Assembly (NCBI GenBank): GCA_031551865.1
Contig: JAVBMY010000005.1
Location: 124,001-188,000 of the forward strand
DNA: 64,000 bases
Direction of reading: 5' to 3'
From: Rikenella sp031551865
GTDB taxonomy: Bacteria > Bacteroidota > Bacteroidia > Bacteroidales > Rikenellaceae
Of the stretch, positions 1 through 7,637 are shown in pieces; position 1 is the stretch's first letter, and each line of letters opens with the position of its first letter. Position numbers and translations under genes: made by a program. The notes under the pieces are model-generated. The model made no database searches. It was not told the origin of the DNA and saw only the letters and a program-made list of their open reading frames with translations.

Positions 1-1691
1 ATGCCGTCGATCTGTTTTTCGGTCTTCGACCAGGTGTAGGATACCCAGCCGGTGAGCCGGCCCGTGCGCTTGTGCAGCGCCAGTTCAATCCCGTAGGCGC
101 GGCCGTGACCGGAAAGCAGCTCGGTCTCGATCACGTTCCGGGTGGCGATGTCGGCGTTGTCGCGATAATCCAGCTGATTATGCATCGCCTTGTAGTAGGC
201 CTCGATGCTGAGTTCGTAGCGGTTGTCGGCGAAATTCCGGAAGTAGCCCAGCGACACCTGGTCGGCAGTCTGCGGACGCAGGTTGTTGTTGGCCGAGGCC
301 CAGCGGTCGTAGGGTGTTCCCTGAGCCATGTAGCTCAACAGGAACAGGCTCTGCGACGTTCGGGTATAGGCCGCCTTGGCTGACGAGCGTTCGTTGAACT
401 TCCAGACGGCCGACAGGCGCGGTTCGGGGTTGATGTAGGTCTTGACCACCTGCCCGCGGCCGTACCACGTGCTGTCGGTCACGTTCCGGTTGGCATCGAG
501 CGTATAGTATTCGCCGCCGCCCATCACCATGAAGGCCGAAAGGCGCATACCGGCAATGACTTCGAGGTGTTTGCCGATCTTGAACTGCCCCGAGGCGTAG
601 AGGGCGCTTTCAAGCGAGTAACGATGGTACAGGTTGAGCGCGTTGGACTGCTCGGAGGAGTTGAGGCGGAAGTCGCCGGGCGCGATGTCGTGGTAGGTGG
701 AGCTCAACCCGAATGTCCACTGGCTGCGTTCCGAAGGGGTGTAAACGAATTCCTGCCGCCCGCCGTAGTCGGTGGTTACGCCTTGGCCGTACAGGTCCAT
801 CCCCAGGCTCATTCCATATTCGTATTTGTAGCGATTGTAGAACAGGCTGGTGTAAGAGTAAAGGTTGTCGTTCACGATGTGCCGCCAGCGCAGCGAGGCC
901 AGGCCCGTGCCCCAGCTGGTGCCCATGGCGTCCTCGACTTCGAGTTTGTCCTTGCCGAAGTAGCCCGAGAAGGTGAGTTGGTCGCGCGACGAAAGATCGA
1001 AAGTGGCCCGCGCGTTCAGGTCGTAGAAGTAGAGTTTTTTGTCCTTGGCCTCATCGACTCCCAACACATGCAGGATGAAGTCGGCGTAGGTACGCCGCGC
1101 AGCCACGATGAACGACGAACGCCCTTTCTGGATAGGCCCTTCGATGCTCAGGCGCGATGAAATCAGGCCGATGCCGCCCGTGACGCCGATTCGTTCGTTA
1201 TTACCGTTGCGTTGCCGCACGTCGAGCACCGATGAAAGACGCTCGCCGAATTGCGCCGGGATCGACCCTTTATACAGTGTTACACCTTGCAGCACGTCGG
1301 AATTGAAGGTCGAGAAAAAACCGATCATGTGCGAGGCGTTGTATAACGGCACGTGGTCGAGCATCACCTGGTTCTGGTCGGCGGTACCGCCGCGGACGTA
1401 GAAACCGGTACTGCCGTCGCCGCTGGTTTTGACACCGGGGGTGAGCAGGATGGTCTTGATGATGTCGCGTTCGCCGAAAAGTACCGGCAGACGGTTCATC
1501 TGGCGGACGGTCATGGTTTCGACTCCGGTCTGCGGCGAGGCTACATTGGTGTCCGGGGCGCGTGCCGTCACCACCACGCTTTCGGCTTCGACCACGCGTG
1601 TGCTGTCGTGCTGTGCCGCCGCTTGTAAAGGGATTGTGCACAGTACGGCTGCCGAAAACAGGATTATACACCGGGTCGTGTGGTGAAACAT
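1..1691 (-). CDS. TonB-dependent receptor, N-terminal part (runs off the window)
   Basis: The frame is open from the ATG at 1691 to the window edge, giving 563 codons with no stop, so the C-terminal part lies outside. The product starts with a signal peptide (cleavage near QAAAQ, about residue 24). A plug domain follows, with GFYVRGGTADQNQVMLDHVP and a stretch ending in PAQFGERLSSVLDV, as in TonB-dependent outer membrane receptors. Alternating barrel strands come next, such as GWVSYTWSKTEKQIDG near the edge. There is no N-terminal carboxypeptidase-like domain and no SusC signature, so it is closer to the BtuB/CirA type of siderophore or cofactor receptor. The substrate cannot be told. It would take up a ligand across the outer membrane using TonB-ExbBD energy. 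Confidence 0.9.
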   Translation of the reverse strand, partial: MFHHTTRCIILFSAAVLCTIPLQAAAQHDSTRVVEAESVVVTARAPDTNVASPQTGVETMTVRQMNRLPVLFGERDIIKTILLTPGVKTSGDGSTGFYVRGGTADQNQVMLDHVPLYNASHMIGFFSTFNSDVLQGVTLYKGSIPAQFGERLSSVLDVRQRNGNNERIGVTGGIGLISSRLSIEGPIQKGRSSFIVAARRTYADFILHVLGVDEAKDKKLYFYDLNARATFDLSSRDQLTFSGYFGKDKLEVEDAMGTSWGTGLASLRWRHIVNDNLYSYTSLFYNRYKYEYGMSLGMDLYGQGVTTDYGGRQEFVYTPSERSQWTFGLSSTYHDIAPGDFRLNSSEQSNALNLYHRYSLESALYASGQFKIGKHLEVIAGMRLSAFMVMGGGEYYTLDANRNVTDSTWYGRGQVVKTYINPEPRLSAVWKFNERSSAKAAYTRTSQSLFLLSYMAQGTPYDRWASANNNLRPQTADQVSLGYFRNFADNRYELSIEAYYKAMHNQLDYRDNADIATRNVIETELLSGHGRAYGIELALHKRTGRLTGWVSYTWSKTEKQIDG

Positions 1692-1707
1692 CAATTTGTA
1701 TCAGACC

Positions 1708-1817
1708 GTCATTGCGAGGAGGCCTGTTCTAAGGACGACGAGGCAACCGCGTAATATTCCCAACGGGGAAACTTCCCGGTTGCTTCGTCGCCCGTGTCGC
1801 TTGCTCCCTGCAATGAC
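1708..1817. repeat. Dispersed palindrome, class B (CGTCATTGCGAGG type)
   Basis: Imperfect inverted repeat between the receptor start and the murF-alr stop. The left arm begins GTCATTGCGAGGAG and contains GACGAGGCAACC. The right arm contains GGTTGCTTCGTCG and ends GCAATGAC. It belongs to the same family as the copies at 4171, 34359 and 40297. Confidence 0.75.
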
Positions 1818-1823
1818 TATATT

Positions 1824-4145
1824 TTATTCTTTGACATAGATGCGTTTGATGCGCGACGAGATCGAGGTCAGCACTTCGTAGGTGATCGTGCCTTCGGCGG
1901 CGGCCATGTCGCGCACGGTGGGCAGGGCGCCGAAGATCATCACCGTGTCGCTTTCTTGGGCGTCAGGTGCGTTCGTCAGGTCGAGCATGCAGGTATCCAT
2001 ACAGATGTTGCCGATGGTGGGACAGAGCGTTCCGCCCACGTTCATGCTGTAGCGGCCGCAACCGAGCGAGCGGTGCAGTCCGTCGGCATATCCGACGGGC
2101 AGGGTGGCGATGCGGGTGGGACGGGTGATGATCCCCTTGCGGCCGTAGCCCACGGTATCGCCTTTGTCGAGCGATTTGATCTGCACGATCTGGGTGGTGA
2201 GCGTGCTGACGGCGCCCAGCTCGGGTACCTCCACACCGTAGAGACCGATGCCCAGGCGCACCATGTCGAAATGGGCTTCGGGGAACCGGGCGATGGCGGC
2301 GCTGTTGCAGATGTGGCGCAGCACGCCCTTGAATCCGGTTCCTTCCGTCAATTCGCGGCTCAGGCGGTCGAACAGGGCGATCTGGCTGCGTGTGAAATCA
2401 TCTTCGGCAGGATTTTCGGATGCCGCCAGGTGCGAAAATACGGAACGTACCCGCAACACCGGCGAGAAGGCCCGCAACGCTTCGGTTAGCCCGGGAATAT
2501 CTTTGGCCTCGAAACCCAGACGGTGCATTCCGGTGTCTAACTTTATATGCACAGGCGCATCGGTGATGCCGCGGCTGCGTACTTCGGCGGCATAGGCTTC
2601 GAGCGATCCGAACGAGTAAATCTCGGGTTCGAGGTCGTAGTCTGCCATCACGGAGAAACTGCCGGGATCGGAGTTCAGCACCACGATGGGCAGGCGGATA
2701 CCCCCCTCGCGCAGGGCGATCCCCTCGTCGGCAAAGGCGACGGCCAGGTAGTGTATGCCTTCGTGCTGGAGCATGGCGGCCACCTCGACGCTACCCTGCC
2801 CGTAGGCGTGGGCCTTGACCATGGCCATGGTGCGCACTCCGGGGGCGAGCATCGCACGGTAGTGGCTGATGTTGGCGGCCAGGGCGGTCAGGTTGATTTC
2901 GAGGGTGGTGGTGTGGGTGCGTTTTTCAAGCGTGCGGCTGATGCGTTCGAAGCCAAACGAGCGGGCCCCCTTGATCAGCACGAAGTGCCCGGCGTAGCGC
3001 CCCTTGTCGGATGCACCGCGTTGCAGGTATTGTTCGGTGGAGTCGAAGAACCGGGTGACAGGTATTCCGCCGAACAGGTCAGCATGTGCAAGGATCCGCG
3101 GCCCGATACCTGTGAAATCGGTGATGCCCCGGCTTTCGACCATTTCAGCGACCTTGGCGTAGAGTTCTCCGTCGGGCAGGTTGCTCTGCGGAATATCGGA
3201 GAGGATCAGGGCACGCGGGGCGTCGATGGCCTGGTGAGACAGCGAGTCGAGGGCGCTGGCCAGCGAGGTGAGGTCGCTGTTGTAGCTGTCGTTGAGAATA
3301 GTGCTGCCGAGGATTCCTTCGCGCAGTTCGAGCCGCATGGCCACAGGTTGGGGCCGGATGTCGAGCGGCTCGATGCCGAGGGCATCGTACAACGCGCGCA
3401 CGCTCCACAGGTTGCGGTCCTCGATGCTGGTGGCGGGTATTCCTGCGGCGGCATCTTCTGCGCGCCAGTGCACCACTCCGTCGATCACCACGGGGGTTGC
3501 TGCAAATAGTTTCAGCTTCTCGGCCAGTTTTTCTTCTTCCGAAACAAAAAACTCCTGATGTGCTGTACCGATGTTGGTGATAAGCCCCACGTCGGGACGG
3601 ATCATACGCTGCAAACGTTCCATTTCGCTGGGTTGCGAGATACCGGCCTCGATCACGGCCACACTTTCGCCACCGTCGATCATCAGCAGCGACAGGGCTA
3701 CGCCCAGCTGAGAGTTGTAGCTCATCGGGCTGCGGAACAGCTTGCCGGCTGTGGAGGGCCATAGTTGTGCGAACCACTCTTTAACGATGGTTTTGCCGTT
3801 GCTGCCCGTGATGCCCACGACACGCCCGCGAAATAGCGCACGGTGGTGCGCCGCCAGGGTTTGCAGGGCGTCGAGCGTGTTGGTTACGTGTATGAATGTA
3901 GCCTCGGAATACCGGGCCGTATCGACGGGTTCGCAAACGAGAAATATCCGCACGCCGCGCGCATACATGGCTCCGATGTAGTCATTCCCGTTGTGGTTGA
4001 TGCCGGGCAGGGCGGCGAAAAGCGCCGCGGCCGGGTTGTCGGTATGGTTTCGGCTGTCGGTGATCACCGACAGGGCTGTACGCACGCCGTCGCCCGAAAG
4101 GCGGCCTCCGGTGATGGTGCTGATCTCTGCTGCGGTGTATTTCAT
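1824..4145 (-). CDS. murF-alr: Bifunctional UDP-MurNAc-tripeptide--D-Ala-D-Ala ligase / alanine racemase
   Basis: A 773-residue fusion typical of Bacteroidota that makes the peptidoglycan precursor. The MurF half (about 1-400) has the ATP-binding loop ITGSNGKT (112-119), TNIGTAHQEFF (190-200) and LNDSYNSDL. It would add D-Ala-D-Ala to UDP-MurNAc-tripeptide in the cytoplasm. The racemase half (about 411-773) has the PLP lysine in MVKAHAYGQG (K444), a catalytic tyrosine in TVGYG (about 667) and the late motif GYADGLHRSLG. It would supply D-Ala. The fusion therefore covers both supply and use of D-Ala. The ATG at 4145 starts the usual MurF N-terminus (MKYTAAEI). I see no obvious -7 box. A class B palindrome separates it from the upstream merR gene on the same strand. 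Confidence 0.96.
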   Translation of the reverse strand: MKYTAAEISTITGGRLSGDGVRTALSVITDSRNHTDNPAAALFAALPGINHNGNDYIGAMYARGVRIFLVCEPVDTARYSEATFIHVTNTLDALQTLAAHHRALFRGRVVGITGSNGKTIVKEWFAQLWPSTAGKLFRSPMSYNSQLGVALSLLMIDGGESVAVIEAGISQPSEMERLQRMIRPDVGLITNIGTAHQEFFVSEEEKLAEKLKLFAATPVVIDGVVHWRAEDAAAGIPATSIEDRNLWSVRALYDALGIEPLDIRPQPVAMRLELREGILGSTILNDSYNSDLTSLASALDSLSHQAIDAPRALILSDIPQSNLPDGELYAKVAEMVESRGITDFTGIGPRILAHADLFGGIPVTRFFDSTEQYLQRGASDKGRYAGHFVLIKGARSFGFERISRTLEKRTHTTTLEINLTALAANISHYRAMLAPGVRTMAMVKAHAYGQGSVEVAAMLQHEGIHYLAVAFADEGIALREGGIRLPIVVLNSDPGSFSVMADYDLEPEIYSFGSLEAYAAEVRSRGITDAPVHIKLDTGMHRLGFEAKDIPGLTEALRAFSPVLRVRSVFSHLAASENPAEDDFTRSQIALFDRLSRELTEGTGFKGVLRHICNSAAIARFPEAHFDMVRLGIGLYGVEVPELGAVSTLTTQIVQIKSLDKGDTVGYGRKGIITRPTRIATLPVGYADGLHRSLGCGRYSMNVGGTLCPTIGNICMDTCMLDLTNAPDAQESDTVMIFGALPTVRDMAAAEGTITYEVLTSISSRIKRIYVKE

Positions 4146-4170
4146 CGGGGGATGAGTATTACGGTATCAC

Positions 4171-4278
4171 GTCGTTGCGGGGAGGGATCCCCCGGCTTCG
4201 CCCGGGGCAAGCTCCGCAATCTTTCCGTTTTCGAAGGGCATAGAAGGGTTGCCGCGGCTCTGCAGGTCTCGCAATGAC
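4171..4278. repeat. Dispersed palindrome, class B, degenerate
   Basis: The left end GTCGTTGCGGGGAG and right end CTCGCAATGAC are the class B ends. The left half has an internal hairpin built on CCCCCGG-CTTCG-CCCGGGG. It fills the gap between merR (upstream on the minus strand) and murF-alr. Confidence 0.65.
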
Positions 4279-4285
4279 GGATACC

Positions 4286-5044
4286 CTAAAGATCGAACAG
4301 GGTCGGTTCGAGGAAACGGGGTTTCTCTTGCGGGTCGGGGGCATCGCCGGACGCGGCGGCACCGGGTTCCGCCGGTTCGTTTACCGGGTTCTCCGTTGCC
4401 GTATCTCCGGCAATCGCGTTTGAAGTCCGTAGTGCGACATCTTCGGGAAAGTCCGGAACGGCGGCAACCGCAGAAGTTTCCGGCGCGGCAGGCGCGGCGA
4501 CGGGCATTTCCCGCGTCGTTTCCGGGGCATCGGTCAAGATAAGCGTTTCCTTGATTGCTTCCGGAACTGCCGTTTCAGGCAATCCTGCGACCATTTCTTC
4601 GGCCACAACGGTTTCTTGTTCGCGGATGATGATCTCGCTGTCGCTGTCTTCGGCACCGAGTTCGGCTTTGATCTCAAGCAGGGCGGCACGGATGTTCTGC
4701 AGGCGTTCGAGCAGTTGCAGGTCGCGCTGGCCGCTGTCGGATGCGGGCGAGATGTGTTTGTTCTCTTTGAGGTGTTTTTCGGCGCCCGCGAGGGTCATGC
4801 CACGCTCTTTCACCAAGTGGTGAATGAGCTTCAGGTTCTCGATATCGGCATTGGTGAACAGGCGGTTCCCCTTGGCGTTCTTCTTGGGTTTGAGCACGCT
4901 GAAGCGCTTCTCCCAAAACCGTATGAGCGAAGGGTTGACATCGAACATCTCGGCCACCTCGCCCATGCTGAAGAAGATCTTGCGGGAGGAGGTGGGTTTC
5001 GCTGGTCTGGCGGCTTTGTCTGGCTTTGTCGCTTTGTCTGGCAT
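4286..5044 (-). CDS. MerR-family transcriptional regulator with long acidic C-terminal tail
   Basis: 252 residues from the ATG at 5044. Longer frames would run into the divergent riboflavin kinase gene and its promoter. A short Lys/Pro/Ala-rich lead is followed by a MerR winged helix (about 18-90: FSMGEVAEMFDVNPSLIRFW, then KGNRLFTNADIENLKLIHHL). About 140 Glu/Ala/Pro-rich residues follow that look disordered, ending in the hydrophobic tail FLEPTLFDL. There is no ligand-binding Cys cluster of the metal-sensing kind. MerR proteins of this layout are common in Bacteroidota but I know no target. The end motif might dock a partner, which is inference. Confidence 0.85.
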   Translation of the reverse strand: MPDKATKPDKAARPAKPTSSRKIFFSMGEVAEMFDVNPSLIRFWEKRFSVLKPKKNAKGNRLFTNADIENLKLIHHLVKERGMTLAGAEKHLKENKHISPASDSGQRDLQLLERLQNIRAALLEIKAELGAEDSDSEIIIREQETVVAEEMVAGLPETAVPEAIKETLILTDAPETTREMPVAAPAAPETSAVAAVPDFPEDVALRTSNAIAGDTATENPVNEPAEPGAAASGDAPDPQEKPRFLEPTLFDL

Positions 5045-5069
5045 AGGGCCGGCATTAAAAATCCGTCCG

Positions 5070-5077
5070 CTAAGATA
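5070..5077 (-). promoter_or_regulatory. Possible -7 box for merR
   Basis: TATCTTAG on the minus strand, one base off TAnnTTTG, about 26 bases before the chosen merR start. Weak support by itself. Confidence 0.35.
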
Positions 5078-5089
5078 GGCAAAAAACGT

Positions 5090-5097
5090 TACCTTTG
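5090..5097 (+). promoter_or_regulatory. -7 promoter box for riboflavin kinase
   Basis: TACCTTTG, a full match to the Bacteroidota -7 consensus TAnnTTTG. The expected transcript start is about 5 bases downstream, leaving a leader of about 9 nt before the ATG at 5111. Confidence 0.75.
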
Positions 5098-5110
5098 TGC
5101 CCTGTCGCCC

Positions 5111-5518
5111 ATGGAAATTATCGCCCACATACGCGGAACGGTCGCCGAAGGCAAGCACCTGGGTCGGGAACTCGGTTTTCCGACCGCCAATGTGCCCATC
5201 GCCACCGAAGGCCCGCCGGACGATCTTGCCGATGGGGTTTATTTCGGGCAAGTGTCTATTCCAAGCCTCGGTACCTATTGGGCGTTGGTGAGTATAGGCC
5301 GCCGCCCGACGGTCGAACGCGGCGGGACACGTATCGCCGAGGCCTACCTGTTCGGTTTTGAAGGTTCGCTTTATGGGAGCGAAATCGGTATAGATTTACT
5401 CCGGTTCCTGCGTCCCGAGCAAAGATTCGCTTCGCTCGACGCGTTGCGCGCGGCGATGGAGCAAGACCGCCGTACGGCATTGGAAATTATCAAAGACTCC
5501 GAAGATCCCGGTTTGTAA
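5111..5518 (+). CDS. Stand-alone riboflavin kinase
   Basis: 135 residues that match only the C-terminal kinase domain of bifunctional RibF. Visible motifs are GTVAEGKHLGRELGFPTANV (ATP/flavin-binding loop with the PTAN signature), GVYFGQV, SIGRRPTV, then LRPEQRFASLDAL and a final D-rich helix. It would phosphorylate riboflavin to FMN in the cytoplasm. The FAD synthetase (nucleotidyltransferase) domain is absent, and the frame upstream of 5111 overlaps merR's promoter, so this is a genuine single-domain form and not a truncated call. The ATG at 5111 is favoured by the -7 box at 5090. It is followed 94 bases later by ahcY in the same direction. Confidence 0.88.
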   Translation: MEIIAHIRGTVAEGKHLGRELGFPTANVPIATEGPPDDLADGVYFGQVSIPSLGTYWALVSIGRRPTVERGGTRIAEAYLFGFEGSLYGSEIGIDLLRFLRPEQRFASLDALRAAMEQDRRTALEIIKDSEDPGL

Positions 5519-5612
5519 GGCCGTCAGCCCGGGGTGGCCGCGGACCGGGAAGGATGATCACTTCGTATGGATCGAAAGCCGGCATGGAGGGGCGCTGAAA
5601 AATTTGAAGATT

Positions 5613-7013
5613 ATGAAAGATTATAAAGTAGCAGACATCGCGCTGGCCGGGTTCGGCCGCCGCGAGATCGAGATCGCCGAGCGCGAGATGCCCGGCCTGA
5701 TGGCGGTGCGCCGCAAGCACGCCGCCGGGAAACCGCTCAGGGGCGCCCGCATCACCGGGTCGCTCCACATGACCGTGCAGACCGCCGTGCTGATCGAAAC
5801 CCTGGTAGAACTCGGCGCCGACGTGCGCTGGTGCAGTTGCAATATCTTCTCGACTCAGGACCACGCCGCGGCGGCCATCGCCGAAGCGGGCGTGCCGGTC
5901 TTCGCCTGGAAGGGCGAGACACTCGAAGAGTACTGGTGGTGCACCATGCAGGCGCTTTCGTTCCCCGGCGGCCAGGGCCCCAATCTGATTGTCGATGACG
6001 GGGGCGACGCTACCCTGCTCATCCACCGCGGCTGGGCAGCCGAGAATGACGCCCCGCTGCTCGACAAAGCGCCCTCAACTGCCGAAGAAGCCGCCATCCT
6101 CGGCGTTCTCCGCAAAGCCCTCGGCAAAGACCCGCAACGCTGGCACCGTATGGTCGCGGAGTTGCGCGGCGTGTCCGAAGAGACCACCACGGGCGTACAC
6201 CGACTTTACCGCATGCTCGAACACGGCGAACTGCTCTTCCCGGCCATCAACGTGAACGATTCGGTCACCAAAAGCAAGTTCGACAACCTGTACGGCTGCC
6301 GCGAATCGCTGGCCGACGGCATCAAGCGCGCCACCGACGTGATGATTGCCGGCAAGGTGGTGGTGGTGTGCGGTTACGGCGATGTGGGCAAGGGGTGCGC
6401 CGACTCGATGCGCTCGTACGGTGCCCGCGTGATCGTCACCGAAATCGACCCGATCTGCGCCCTGCAGGCTGCCATGGAAGGCTTCGAGGTGCGCACCGTC
6501 GAGCAGACCCTCGGCGAGGCGAACATCTACGTGACCTGCACGGGCAACCGCGACGTGATCACGCTCGGTCACATGCGCCGCATGCGCGACCAAGCCATCG
6601 TCTGCAATATCGGCCACTTCGACAACGAGATACAGGTCGACGCGCTGAACGCTTTCGACGGCGCCTCGCGCACCGAGATCAAACCGCAGGTCGATAAATA
6701 CGCGTTTACCGAAACCGGGCACTCGATCTTTGTGCTGGCCGAGGGACGGCTCGTGAACCTCGGTTGCGCCACCGGGCACCCGTCGTTCGTGATGAGCAAC
6801 TCGTTCACTAACCAGACGCTGGCCCAGCTCGACCTATGGCAAAAGAAATACGCCGTAGGCGTCTACTGCCTGCCCAAGCAGCTCGACGAAGAGGTGGCCC
6901 GCCTGCACCTCGAACAGCTCGGGGTGACGCTCACGCGGCTCAGCACCGCGCAGGCCGACTACATCGGCATCCCAGCCGACGGCCCCTACAAGACGGACAT
7001 ATACCGGTATTAA
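5613..7013 (+). CDS. ahcY: Adenosylhomocysteinase
   Basis: 466 residues. It hydrolyses S-adenosylhomocysteine to adenosine and homocysteine, keeping methylation reactions going. Motifs are ARITGSLHMTVQTAVLIETL, RWCSCNIFSTQDHAAAAIA, the NAD-binding loop VVVVCGYGDVGKGCA (Gly-rich), SVTKSKFDNLYGC and the family's C-terminal end (DGPYKTDIYRY), so it is full length. An in-frame TTG lies at 5604, but the ATG at 5613 (MKDYKVADI) fits the family start. It sits 94 bases after riboflavin kinase and may be cotranscribed with it. Confidence 0.97.
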   Translation: MKDYKVADIALAGFGRREIEIAEREMPGLMAVRRKHAAGKPLRGARITGSLHMTVQTAVLIETLVELGADVRWCSCNIFSTQDHAAAAIAEAGVPVFAWKGETLEEYWWCTMQALSFPGGQGPNLIVDDGGDATLLIHRGWAAENDAPLLDKAPSTAEEAAILGVLRKALGKDPQRWHRMVAELRGVSEETTTGVHRLYRMLEHGELLFPAINVNDSVTKSKFDNLYGCRESLADGIKRATDVMIAGKVVVVCGYGDVGKGCADSMRSYGARVIVTEIDPICALQAAMEGFEVRTVEQTLGEANIYVTCTGNRDVITLGHMRRMRDQAIVCNIGHFDNEIQVDALNAFDGASRTEIKPQVDKYAFTETGHSIFVLAEGRLVNLGCATGHPSFVMSNSFTNQTLAQLDLWQKKYAVGVYCLPKQLDEEVARLHLEQLGVTLTRLSTAQADYIGIPADGPYKTDIYRY

Positions 7014-7053
7014 CCAAAAACGGTGCGCAGGCGCACTATAATCCCTTTTGGTA

Positions 7054-7236
7054 TGTCATCCCGAGCGAAGCCGAACCGACGCTGGCGATGAGCGCAATGC
7101 AAGCTTACTTGCAAATTGCCGAACGCCGAGGAGGAAAAGGAAACGGAAAGGACTTAGGTATCTTTTCAAAGAATACCTGCCCGTTGAGATTTCTGGCAGT
7201 ATTTGAAATGGTCCCTCGGCTTCGCTCGGGATGACA
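7054..7236. repeat. Dispersed palindrome, class A (TGTCATCCCGAGCG type), with enlarged interior
   Basis: It starts TGTCATCCCGAGCGAAGCCG and ends CTTCGCTCGGGATGACA. At 183 bases it is about 80 longer than the other copies. Its right half (CTTTTCAAAGAATACC ... ATTTCTGGCAGTATTTGAAA) resembles the interior of the copy at 43473, so even the loop is conserved between the two. Confidence 0.75.
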
Positions 7237-7392
7237 GATATAGCGACCGCGCGCAGAGCGCGGTCGTTCTTCTCCGTTTCGGCGCAGCACGTAGTGCGAG
7301 CATAGCGGCCACCCGCAGCGTGTTTCACGCGCTCGCCGAGTCCGGGAGGTCGCTCTACACTCTCTTCTCTCTCCTACGTTTTGTTGTAGTTC

Positions 7393-7496
7393 AAGGTCTT
7401 CCGAAGGTATGGGCTACAAAAAGGACGTAGCCGTGCGCGAGGGATAGAACGATGGGGTAGGCGTTGCTTTTTGTAGCCCATACCTTCGGAAGACCT
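7393..7496. repeat. 31-bp perfect inverted repeat
   Basis: Arms 7393-7423 and 7466-7496 are exact reverse complements (core CCGAAGGTATGGGCTAC), with a 42-base spacer. Neither end resembles the class A or B palindromes. I see no other copy in this window. Confidence 0.85.
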
Positions 7497-7514
7497 TCCC
7501 CTCAAACCCCAACC

Positions 7515-7554
7515 ACAAAGCCGTAAATCGTTCGATAACGATTTACGGCTTTGT
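7515..7554. terminator. Hairpin terminator between ahcY and rho
   Basis: 18-bp perfect stem (arms 7515-7532 and 7537-7554) with a CGAT loop. It begins ACAAAG and ends CTTTGT. It could act on both converging genes. Confidence 0.7.
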
Positions 7555-7637
7555 GAATTTAAGATATTGAGAAAGAGGAGATTGCTTCGTCGCCCGGGGC
7601 AATGGCGAGGGACACAATCGCCCGTGCGGCTACGCAC

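Larger units (their letters stand above)
7014..7637. other. Convergent intergenic region, ahcY to rho
   Basis: 624 bases between converging genes with no convincing gene. It holds a class A palindrome (7054-7236), a GC hairpin (7244-7266), a 31-bp perfect inverted repeat (7393-7496) and a terminator-like 18-bp hairpin (7515-7554). Short frames here have no family features. Confidence 0.7.

Noticed and set aside
72..1686. Plus-strand frames opposite the TonB receptor (up to 197 residues)
   Set aside because: They run antisense to a receptor frame with signal peptide, plug and barrel features, and have no recognisable domains.
5604..5612. TTG start for ahcY three codons upstream
   Set aside because: The ATG at 5613 matches the family start and needs no rare start codon.
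7056..7430. Several 60-90 residue frames in the ahcY-rho gap
   Set aside because: They are made of palindrome and hairpin sequence and look like no protein.
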